From positions 1-8,354 of the forward strand of contig JAOZQX010000045.1 of the NCBI GenBank assembly GCA_029931995.1: DNA of 8,354 nt, written 5' to 3'. Every line of letters begins with the position of its first letter. Positions within the stretch are counted from its first letter, which is position 1. The notes under the pieces are model-generated. The model was not told the DNA's origin and searched no databases. It worked only from the letters and a program-made list of their open reading frames with translations. The position numbers were made by a program, and so were the translations under genes. This stretch comes from Bacteroidales bacterium (GTDB lineage: Bacteria; Bacteroidota; Bacteroidia; Bacteroidales; GCA-2711565). This document shows, one piece after another, positions 1-5,976 of the stretch.

Positions 1-129
1 CCTCATAGTGACACACAACAGCAGCAAACAACTCAGCCGGTAAAAGTGGAGAAAAAGGTAGGAAGAAACGAAGCTTGTCCGTGTGGTAGTGGAAAAAAAT
101 ATAAACATTGCCACGGTAAAAATGTGTAA
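1..129 (+). CDS. secA: SecA preprotein translocase ATPase, C-terminal end (partial)
   Basis: Frame 1 is open from the window edge to a TAA at 127-129 and encodes the last 42 residues of a protein whose 5' part lies outside the window. The tail ends in the pattern [20 protein letters not shown], the SEC-C zinc-binding motif (CxCxSGxxYKxCH) at the C-terminus of SecA. In the known family this motif binds Zn and contacts SecB or phospholipids. A Gln/Thr-rich linker precedes it, as in many SecA tails. SecA is the cytoplasmic ATPase that drives proteins through SecYEG. Other proteins also carry SEC-C motifs, but the low-complexity linker followed by a terminal motif and a short basic end is typical of SecA. 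The ATPase domains are not visible, so the call rests on the tail alone. Confidence 0.85.
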   Translation, partial: PHSDTQQQQTTQPVKVEKKVGRNEACPCGSGKKYKHCHGKNV

Positions 130-148
130 ATTAGTATCTTTAACAGGT

Positions 149-610
149 ATGAAAAAAACAATTTACATTTCAATATTTTTTGTTTTGCTAATCTCATTTA
201 GTATAACGAGTTGTTTTAAAAATCAACCTCTCGATACCGATATCACTCGCTATTCCAATATTGACGATGTTGTTAATCCCCCAGATTCATTCCAGTTGGT
301 TTACTCATTAAATACTTATAATAATTATTTGGCAATCATAGAATTTGAAACTAATGCTGTTTGGGAAATTGAAAGGATGAGTGCTCCGGGTTTTAATACT
401 GTTTGGGTAGAACGGAGTATAGGAGAGGATAATCCACAATTGGAAATTATTAGTGCTCAGAATGACACCTATTTTATTGGGTTTGCAGGAGAGGTTCAGT
501 ATAATTTATGGGCAAATCGATCTTCGGGTGATGAAACGTATTCGACACTCCTATTGCAGTTTACAAAACAGGAAGATGTAGATTATGAGAGTTTTACACC
601 TAAAATTTAA
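149..610 (+). CDS. Small hypothetical lipoprotein
   Basis: This encodes 153 residues starting at the ATG at 149. In-frame ATGs at 83 and 122 lie inside or across the end of secA and would put a long extra segment before the signal peptide. From 149 the protein begins MKKT, then a hydrophobic core (about residues 5-18) and a lipobox I-T-S-C with the cysteine at residue 22, so it is predicted to be a signal peptidase II substrate. The mature part (about 132 residues) is rich in aromatic, Asn, Asp and Glu residues, with alternating hydrophobic stretches that suggest a beta-rich fold; it has no further membrane segment and no motif I recognise. The residues after Cys22 (F-K-N-Q-P-L-D) do not form the K/Q-plus-acidic surface-export signal described in some Bacteroidota, which leaves location (periplasmic face or surface) open. 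The gene starts 19 bp after secA and ends 33 bp before pyrH, so it is probably cotranscribed with them. Function is unknown. Confidence 0.8.
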   Translation: MKKTIYISIFFVLLISFSITSCFKNQPLDTDITRYSNIDDVVNPPDSFQLVYSLNTYNNYLAIIEFETNAVWEIERMSAPGFNTVWVERSIGEDNPQLEIISAQNDTYFIGFAGEVQYNLWANRSSGDETYSTLLLQFTKQEDVDYESFTPKI

Positions 611-643
611 TAACGAATTAATCGAGAAATAATTTATAAACAC

Positions 644-1351
644 ATGAAATATAAAAGGGTACTTCTGAAACTTAGTGGCGAAGCTTTAATGGGTTCAAAA
701 AGTCATGGTATTGATCCTAGTCGCCTAAATCAATATGCCAAAGAGATTAAATTAGCTGTTGATCAAAAAGTGGAAGTTGCCATCGTTATAGGTGGTGGTA
801 ATATTTATCGTGGACTGAGTGGTGCTGCTGACGGCATGGATCGTGTACAGGGCGATTATATGGGAATGATGGCTACAGTAATTAACAGCATGGCTTTACA
901 ATCTGCTCTTGAAAAATTAGGTGTAAAAGCCAGATTACTGTCAGGACTAACTATCGAACCTATTGCCGAACCTATGTCTCGGCGAAATGCCATTACAGCT
1001 CTAAAGAATGGAGAAGTAGCAATTATTAGCGGGGGTACTGGAAATCCATTTTTCACTACAGATTCTGCTTCTGCCTTACGGGCGATTGAGATTGAGGCAG
1101 ATGTTATCTTGAAAGGAACCCGGGTGGATGGAATTTATTCAGCCGATCCGGAGGAAGATCCCAAAGCTATTAAATTTGAAAAATTAACCTTTGATGAGGT
1201 TTATGAGAAAGGACTAAAAATTATGGATCTCACAGCTTTTACTCTGTGTAAAGAAAATAATTTGCCTATTTTGGTTTTCGATATGAATAAGGAAGGAAAC
1301 TTGTTAAGAGTTTTAAAAGGAGAAGCTTTGGGAACTCTTGTTAAAGAATAA
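644..1351 (+). CDS. pyrH: UMP kinase
   Basis: This is a 235-residue cytoplasmic enzyme that phosphorylates UMP to UDP with ATP, feeding RNA, DNA and nucleotide-sugar synthesis. It has the amino-acid-kinase fold markers of bacterial PyrH: LKLSGEALMG at residues 8-17 (phosphate binding), GGGNIYRG at 50-57, DYMGMMAT at 71-78 (UMP side), GGTGNPFFTTD at 130-140 and KGTRVDGIYSADP at 157-169. Length and start match the family, which is usually 235-245 residues and hexameric. It is unrelated to eukaryotic UMP/CMP kinases. No Shine-Dalgarno sequence is seen; the upstream 33 bp are AT-rich, as is usual in Bacteroidota. The pyrH-frr pairing with the next gene is widespread in bacteria. Nothing in the sequence looks damaged. 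Confidence 0.97.
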   Translation: MKYKRVLLKLSGEALMGSKSHGIDPSRLNQYAKEIKLAVDQKVEVAIVIGGGNIYRGLSGAADGMDRVQGDYMGMMATVINSMALQSALEKLGVKARLLSGLTIEPIAEPMSRRNAITALKNGEVAIISGGTGNPFFTTDSASALRAIEIEADVILKGTRVDGIYSADPEEDPKAIKFEKLTFDEVYEKGLKIMDLTAFTLCKENNLPILVFDMNKEGNLLRVLKGEALGTLVKE

Positions 1352-1386
1352 ATTTTTATTGAAGGATTGATAAAAGCAAAAAATGT

Positions 1387-1394
1387 TATTTTTG
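1387..1394 (+). promoter_or_regulatory. Possible Bacteroidota-type -7 element upstream of frr
   Basis: The octamer TATTTTTG fits the Bacteroidota -7 consensus TAnnTTTG and lies 22 bp upstream of the frr start. The best -33 candidate is ATTG at 1366-1369, 17 bp upstream, which is weak. If used, it would give frr its own promoter inside the pyrH-frr unit with a leader of about 15 bases. The match could easily be chance in such AT-rich sequence. Confidence 0.3.
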
Positions 1395-1416
1395 TTTAAA
1401 ATGAAATATAATTAAA

Positions 1417-1980
1417 ATGGATGAAGAAGTTCAATTTTGTTTAGAAGAGGCTGAAGAAAGCATGCAAAATGCATTAATGCATTTGGAAAAAGAGTTTCAA
1501 AAAATACGTGCCGGAAAAGCCACTCCTCAGATGTTAGATGGCGTTATGGTTGATTATTACGGTGTTCTTACACCCATTGCCCAAACAGCAAATATTAATA
1601 CGCCCGATCCACGCCAAATTATTGTTCAACCTTGGGATAAAAGTATTCTAAACCTTATTGAGAAAGCTATACTTTCTGCCAATCTTGGTTTTAACCCAAC
1701 AAATGAGGGGGAAGTTTTACGGATTGTTGTTCCTGCAATTACTGAGGAACGTCGTAGAGATCTTGTGAAGCAAGCAAAAAATGAAGCTGAGAAGTCAAAA
1801 GTTAGTATCCGGAATTCGCGGCGTTTAGCGAATGATTATACAAAATCGTTGGAAAAAGATGGCTTGCCCGAAGATGATTCTAAAAATTTACAGGATAAAA
1901 TTCAGGAGTTGACAAATAATTTTAGTGAAAAGGTAGACAAGCTATTTGAAGCAAAAGATAAAGACATTATGACTGTTTGA
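1417..1980 (+). CDS. frr: Ribosome recycling factor
   Basis: This is a 187-residue RRF that, with EF-G, splits the post-termination ribosome so that subunits can be reused. Family features: a helical start (residues 1-30), RAGKATP at 31-37, the beta-rich head domain in the middle (about 38-105, including TPDPRQIIVQPWD at 62-74), and a return helix bearing VSIRNSRR at 129-136. Arg132 falls at the same number as the functionally important Arg132 of E. coli RRF. The length is normal (about 185 residues). The ATG at 1417 follows an A-rich stretch and gives the expected N-terminus. It sits 65 bp after pyrH and ends directly at a strong terminator, making it the last gene of its transcription unit. 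Confidence 0.97.
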   Translation: MDEEVQFCLEEAEESMQNALMHLEKEFQKIRAGKATPQMLDGVMVDYYGVLTPIAQTANINTPDPRQIIVQPWDKSILNLIEKAILSANLGFNPTNEGEVLRIVVPAITEERRRDLVKQAKNEAEKSKVSIRNSRRLANDYTKSLEKDGLPEDDSKNLQDKIQELTNNFSEKVDKLFEAKDKDIMTV

Positions 1981-2011
1981 AAAAAAGCCCGATTTTAATC
2001 GGGCTTTTTTT
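1981..2011. terminator. Bidirectional intrinsic terminator between frr and the PerM-family gene
   Basis: A near-perfect palindrome has a GC-rich stem GCCCGAT (1987-1993) pairing with ATCGGGC (1998-2004) around a small T/A loop. It is flanked by six A on the left (1981-1986) and seven T on the right (2005-2011), so each strand reads as a hairpin followed by a U-tract. It begins at the first base after the frr stop. The stop codon of the opposing gene (2010-2012) overlaps its right end, so one structure should stop transcription from both sides. Confidence 0.92.
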
Positions 2012-3104
2012 ATATCTTTTCCGTTAATTTTTTTACTAGTCTTGATTGTACTAAAAACTCTTTGGCTGCAATTCTGAGTACGGTATAGGCCGGAATAGCA
2101 AGTATCATCCCCGTAATTCCTGCTATACTACCTGCCATAATAATAACAATAAAAATTTCAATAGGACGTGCTTTTACACTGTTCGAGTAAATTAGTGGTT
2201 GTAATAAAAAATTATCAATAAGGTTGGCTATAGCAAATGCTCCAAGAATACCGAGCATGTAAATACCAATTTTATCATACATGCCATGGCTTAAGGTAGT
2301 TGCTAAACCAAGTAATACACCCATGCTTGCTCCAATGAGCGGACCGAGGTAGGGGATAATATTCATTAATCCACCAAGGAAGCCAATGATTAAAGCATTT
2401 TTTATCCCCAGAATTGTTAAGCCCAGAGTAATTAATGTCATCATTGAAAATATTTCTATCATTAATCCTAGAAAATATCGGGTTAATAAAAATTTAGTTT
2501 GAGCAAAAATGTGTTTTACTTCTTCAGTATATTTTTCCGGGCTGATTAAAATGATAAAATTTTCAAACATATGTTCATCATGCAAAAAGAAAAATGTGAT
2601 GAAAAGTATTGAAAATGTAGCCATGAAAAAGGATCCGGTTGTGCTTATTAAGCTTGTAAATAAGCTTGAAAATGTGGCAATATCAATCATTGATTCAACT
2701 TGAGTTTCAAGCAAGCTCTCAATAGTTTGATCTACACTTAGTACATTATACTGAACTAAAAATATTTTTATTGAATCAATGGGATTTTTGAAATATTCGA
2801 GCACTTCGGGGATATTAATGCTAGTAAGGATTTGAGCTTGAGAAACAATTAAAGGCACAAAAAACCAAATAAAGCCAACAAATGCCGAAAGTAAAATTAA
2901 TAGGGCGAAAAGTGAACTGAGTGCGTGTGGCATTTTGAATTTCCATATCCTGATTTTGTCAAACCGCCTCACCAACGGGTGCCCGATCATTGATAAAACT
3001 GCCGAAACAATTAAATAAACAACAATGTTGGAAAAATACCAAACCATAAAAATGGTGAAAAGTAATCCAAGTGCGGCGATGATAATTCGGTAAGTGTTAT
3101 TCAT
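2010..3104 (-). CDS. AI-2E/PerM-family membrane transporter
   Basis: This is a 364-residue polytopic inner-membrane protein of the AI-2E transporter (PerM/YdiK/TqsA) family. Visible hydrophobic segments lie at about residues 6-40, 58-88, 147-175, 206-268 (more than one helix), 278-298 and 315-345. Between the second and third is a soluble amphipathic stretch (about 90-140), as usual in this family. Conserved family signatures are N-I-I-P-Y-L-G-P at 248-255, D-N-F-L-L-Q-P at 297-303 and A-R-P-I-E-I-F at 312-318. Members have been linked to export of the autoinducer AI-2 and to Na+(Li+)/H+ antiport, but the substrate cannot be read from sequence, and membership does not show quorum sensing. It is the last gene of the minus-strand group, 48 bp after the lpxH-like gene. 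It starts with ATG; the length is typical (about 340-370). Confidence 0.9.
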   Translation of the reverse strand: MNNTYRIIIAALGLLFTIFMVWYFSNIVVYLIVSAVLSMIGHPLVRRFDKIRIWKFKMPHALSSLFALLILLSAFVGFIWFFVPLIVSQAQILTSINIPEVLEYFKNPIDSIKIFLVQYNVLSVDQTIESLLETQVESMIDIATFSSLFTSLISTTGSFFMATFSILFITFFFLHDEHMFENFIILISPEKYTEEVKHIFAQTKFLLTRYFLGLMIEIFSMMTLITLGLTILGIKNALIIGFLGGLMNIIPYLGPLIGASMGVLLGLATTLSHGMYDKIGIYMLGILGAFAIANLIDNFLLQPLIYSNSVKARPIEIFIVIIMAGSIAGITGMILAIPAYTVLRIAAKEFLVQSRLVKKLTEKI

Positions 3105-3152
3105 TTTAACGCTGTTTTTAGTTCCTATTTAGAAGTAAAGTTATGACAATTT

Positions 3153-3947
3153 CTACTTGTCGGCTGAGTAATATTTTAATTCCATCTTTTTTCCGTCAAA
3201 AACAGCATAGCTAAAATGAGCGATCCAATCGCCCAAAATGAAAAGTTCACTTTTTTCACTTAATGCGTGTTGTAATGGAATGTGGCGATGGCCAAAAACA
3301 AAATAGTTTATTTGGGGGTTTTTCTTGTGTTCAGACTTGCTGAAAATGTAAAGCATTTCTTTTTCAAGAGGAATATTGTTTTCTTTTTTGCCCATTTTAG
3401 CTAAGTTGGCAATGCGACTTTTTTTTGAGAAGTAGAGGCCAAGACGAGCTCCAATATCAGGATGCAGCCAGCGAAATAACCATTGGTTGGGCTTAAATTC
3501 AAATATCTTTTTCAGAAACTTATAACCTAAGTCTCCCGGTCCCAATCCATCGCCGTGCGCCAGAAAAAAGGTTTCCCCACGCGATTTTGTAATAATCGGC
3601 TTACGGTGTAGTTGAATATTTAATTCTTTACGTAAATAATCAAAAGCCCAAATATCATGATTTCCTTTAAACAAATGAATTTCTATTCCAGCATCGGTGA
3701 GTTCGGCTAATTTTCCTAAAAGGCGGGTATATCCTTTCGGAATTACCGTTTTGTATTCGTACCAAAAGTCAAATACATCACCCATCAAAAAAATCGCAGA
3801 AGCATCCTTGCGAATGGACTCAAGCCATTTAACAAGTTTTTTTTCACGATGTAAACTATTTTCATAATCGGGTACTCCCAAATGAAAATCGGAGGCGAAA
3901 TATATCTTCCCTTTTTCGGGCAGGCTTATGGTTGATGATGGATTCAA
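3153..3947 (-). CDS. lpxH: UDP-2,3-diacylglucosamine diphosphatase (LpxH-like metallophosphoesterase)
   Basis: This 264-residue calcineurin-like phosphoesterase is predicted to hydrolyse UDP-2,3-diacylglucosamine to lipid X and UMP at the inner face of the cytoplasmic membrane, the fourth step of lipid A synthesis. The metal-binding motifs are all present: D20-x-H22 (SDFHLG), GD57VFDFW, GN96HD, H131 in LAHGDGLGPGD and GH220RH222. They match the LpxH set D/H/D/N/H/H/H. A positively charged helical insert (about 140-210) occupies the place of the lipid-binding cap. The start is uncertain: no ATG is in frame upstream of the first motif, and the TTG at 3945-3947 is the only common start codon other than an internal CTG at 3921-3923 after the in-frame TAG. 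Co-location with lpxK in the same operon supports the lipid A role over a generic phosphoesterase. Confidence 0.85.
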   Translation of the reverse strand: MNPSSTISLPEKGKIYFASDFHLGVPDYENSLHREKKLVKWLESIRKDASAIFLMGDVFDFWYEYKTVIPKGYTRLLGKLAELTDAGIEIHLFKGNHDIWAFDYLRKELNIQLHRKPIITKSRGETFFLAHGDGLGPGDLGYKFLKKIFEFKPNQWLFRWLHPDIGARLGLYFSKKSRIANLAKMGKKENNIPLEKEMLYIFSKSEHKKNPQINYFVFGHRHIPLQHALSEKSELFILGDWIAHFSYAVFDGKKMELKYYSADK

Positions 3948-4002
3948 GCTTTGAAATTTTATACAATTATACTAAAAACAACTGAATTACTTTTGTGCGA
4001 TC

Positions 4003-4812
4003 TTAAATAACTGCAATCAATTCTTTAATTAGGATTATTATTTTGGGTTCAATTTGCCGAACTGCATCAATAACTTCCTGATGTGAAATTTCAACAATTT
4101 GCCCTTCAACTCCGAGATCAGAAATGACTGAAACTGCAAAACACGTGATTCCCATGTGCCGTGCAACAATTATTTCCGGAACTGTTGACATACCAACGGC
4201 ATCGGCACCTAGATTATAGATATATTTGTATTCAGCAGGTGTTTCATAAGTTGGACCACTGACGCTTGCATATACTCCTTTTTGATATTTTAGATTATGG
4301 TGGCGTGCAATCTTACTGGCTTCTTTTATGAGTCGTTTGTCGTATGCTTCACTCATGTCAGGAAAACGCGGGCCAAGTTCTGAATGGTTTTTGCCTATTA
4401 ATGGGTTGGGTAAGAGGTTTATATGGTCGGTAATAAACATCATGTCTCCAATTTCAAAGTTTGGGTTTACTCCTCCGCTTGCATTTGAAACCAGAAGTGT
4501 TTTAACTCCCAAGAACTTCAGTACCCTGACAGGGAAGGTAACTTCATCAAGGCTGTAGCCCTCATAATAATGAAATCTGCCTTGCATGGCCACTAAAGAT
4601 TTTCCATTTAATTCACCAAAAATTAATTTTCCTTGATGTCCTTCAACGGTTGAGACTGGGAAATTGGGGATGTTTTCGTAGGGTATGCTGTGCTTAATAT
4701 TGATTTCATTTACAATGCCACCTAAGCCTGTGCCAAGAATAATTCCGATTTCGGGCTTAGAGTTAACTTGTTTCTGAATGTACTCGGCCGTTTCTTTTAT
4801 TTTTTTTAACAT
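4003..4812 (-). CDS. Purine-nucleoside phosphorylase, trimeric type
   Basis: This 269-residue enzyme cleaves purine nucleosides with phosphate to free base and (deoxy)ribose 1-phosphate in purine salvage. Motifs of the trimeric PNP/MTAP family: LGTGLG at 26-31 (phosphate loop), VEGHQGKL at 56-63, QGRFHYYEGY at 77-86, SNASGGVNP at 109-117, SVSGPTYETPAEY at 183-195 with the purine-contacting Glu190, and GADAVGMSTVPE at 202-213. The start chosen is the ATG at 4810-4812 (MLKKIKE). The reading frame can be extended three codons to a TTG at 4819-4821, but ATG gives the usual N-terminus for Bacteroidota homologues. The start overlaps the end of lpxK by 50 bp in another frame, implying cotranscription and perhaps translational coupling; no Shine-Dalgarno is visible. 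The residue expected to match human PNP Asn243 is an Asp (Asp232 in SDLG), so specificity among 6-oxo and 6-amino purines is not assured. Symbols used for this family include punA and deoD; I assign none. Confidence 0.94.
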   Translation of the reverse strand: MLKKIKETAEYIQKQVNSKPEIGIILGTGLGGIVNEINIKHSIPYENIPNFPVSTVEGHQGKLIFGELNGKSLVAMQGRFHYYEGYSLDEVTFPVRVLKFLGVKTLLVSNASGGVNPNFEIGDMMFITDHINLLPNPLIGKNHSELGPRFPDMSEAYDKRLIKEASKIARHHNLKYQKGVYASVSGPTYETPAEYKYIYNLGADAVGMSTVPEIIVARHMGITCFAVSVISDLGVEGQIVEISHQEVIDAVRQIEPKIIILIKELIAVI

Positions 4813-5848
4813 AATCCACAATTTGTTTGTTGAACCCTTTTTCGCCTCCTAAATGAAATTTGATTTCAATAGGAATATAAAAAATGGGCAAATCTTTAAT
4901 TTCTTCAAAAAGATTTGTTTTTATCAGACGCATTGCATCCTTTTCGGTTGTAAAAATAATCTTGTTTTTTGAAAAAACATCCAAATATGTGGTCTTAATT
5001 TTTTCGAGGTCCTTTTCATTATACTTATGATGATCGGGAAAGTCTAATACAATTAGCTCACTGCAAAAGTTTCTGAGGTGCTCTTGCAAAGGGTAGGAGT
5101 TTGCAATTCCAGTAAATAATATAATAGTATTATATTTCTTTTTTTCGGGTGTTTCGGTGAAATTAGTTAAGGAAATTTTAGAGCCATATTTTATGTGTGA
5201 GAAGTATAGTGTTTGATTTTTTCTGGGTTTAATTAAGTTTGCAATCCTTCTTTTGGTTATGGGCGATAAAACAGAGTTGGTTTTTGTAACAATAATAATA
5301 TCAGCACGCTTTGCTCCTTTTCGGCGCTCTCGCAAAGTTCCTGTAGGAATAGGGTAATCGTTTACATAAAGTTTATGAAAATCGGTTAACAAGATAGATA
5401 AGCCCGGCTTGACATACCTATGTTGAAAAGCATCATCTAACAAAATGCAATCAAGTTCATGATTTGAATTATGCAGTATTTTAATGCCCCGCCTGCGGCA
5501 TTCATCAACGGCAACTTTAATGTTTTCAAACTTTTGTTGGTATTGCAATGGCTCATCTCCAATTTCATGAAAAGAAGAGAATTCGTTAGCCATAACAAAG
5601 CCTTTTGATTTTCTTCCATATCCTCGACTAAGAGTTGCAGTCTTAAATTCTTTTTCAAGCAAGCGGACTAGATATTCAATGTGAGGGGTTTTTCCTGTGC
5701 CTCCATAAGAGAGGTTTCCTACTGATATAACAGGCATGTCAAAGCTTTCTGATGGAAGAATATGCCAGTCAAAAAACTTATTTCGTATCTGCGTAATGAG
5801 GCCATAAAGGCAAGCAAAAGGAAATAATAATACCCGTAGGATGTTCAC
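4763..5848 (-). CDS. lpxK: Tetraacyldisaccharide 4'-kinase
   Basis: This is a 361-residue membrane-associated kinase that phosphorylates the 4' position of the tetraacyldisaccharide 1-phosphate to give lipid IVA, the sixth step of lipid A synthesis. Residues 1-26 form the hydrophobic/amphipathic N-terminal membrane anchor. The Walker A motif GGTGKT lies at 49-54 within VGNLSYGGTGKTP. GDEP at 97-100 contains the expected catalytic Asp98. DDAFQHR at 138-144, LRERRKGAKRAD at 172-183, FPDHHKY at 270-276 and TTEKDAMRL at 300-308 are all family signatures. Length is normal for Bacteroidota. The start is a GTG at 5846-5848; an in-frame TAG lies two codons upstream, so no longer start is possible, and the GTG yields the usual N-terminus. 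It is the first gene of the minus-strand operon with pnp and lpxH. Confidence 0.96.
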   Translation of the reverse strand: MNILRVLLFPFACLYGLITQIRNKFFDWHILPSESFDMPVISVGNLSYGGTGKTPHIEYLVRLLEKEFKTATLSRGYGRKSKGFVMANEFSSFHEIGDEPLQYQQKFENIKVAVDECRRRGIKILHNSNHELDCILLDDAFQHRYVKPGLSILLTDFHKLYVNDYPIPTGTLRERRKGAKRADIIIVTKTNSVLSPITKRRIANLIKPRKNQTLYFSHIKYGSKISLTNFTETPEKKKYNTIILFTGIANSYPLQEHLRNFCSELIVLDFPDHHKYNEKDLEKIKTTYLDVFSKNKIIFTTEKDAMRLIKTNLFEEIKDLPIFYIPIEIKFHLGGEKGFNKQIVDYVKKNKRNGRVHSETS

Positions 5849-5976
5849 GACCTAAATTTACAAAGTATTTTTTAATATGCAATATGTCGCTATTTAATAT
5901 TTTGTTAATTAATTAAATATATTTAAAAACGAGAATCTGATTTTGACGTATATTTGATCTGAAAATACTCAAAATA
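5849..5976. promoter_or_regulatory. Divergent intergenic region between lpxK and the NIF3-family gene
   Basis: These 128 bp separate the lpxK start (leftward) from the NIF3-family start (rightward) and must hold promoters for both directions. They are very AT-rich. Rightward, a good -7 match is listed separately. Leftward, CAAAGTA at 5861-5867 reads TACTTTG on the minus strand, one base short of TAnnTTTG, only 12 bp from the lpxK GTG, so it is not convincing. No small gene or RNA is seen. Confidence 0.6.
5949..5956 (+). promoter_or_regulatory. Candidate -7 promoter element for the NIF3/zinc-ribbon operon
   Basis: TATATTTG matches the Bacteroidota -7 consensus TAnnTTTG exactly and ends 20 bp before the start codon at 5977. 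The expected -33 TTTG is not well placed: TTTA at 5922-5925 gives a 23 bp spacer, the nearest option. Being in a divergent intergenic region with no other promoter candidate raises its likelihood. Confidence 0.45.

Noticed and set aside
83..148. Upstream in-frame ATGs (83 and 122) as starts of the lipoprotein gene
   Set aside because: They overlap the end of secA in another frame and place 9 to 22 extra residues before a standard Lys-Lys signal peptide start at 149.
2010..3104. Quorum-sensing (AI-2) role for the membrane protein
   Set aside because: The family name is historical; no luxS or lsr-type gene is present and the substrate cannot be inferred from sequence.
4328..4558. 76-codon open frame opposite the PNP gene
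   Set aside because: It lies wholly antisense to a strongly conserved coding sequence and its protein has no plausible features.
4813..4821. TTG at 4819-4821 as the PNP start
   Set aside because: An ATG three codons later gives the usual MLKKIKE N-terminus, so the weaker TTG is not needed.
5905..5916. TTAATTAATTAA palindrome as a regulator binding site
   Set aside because: Such repeats are expected by chance in this very AT-rich intergenic stretch and nothing else supports an operator.
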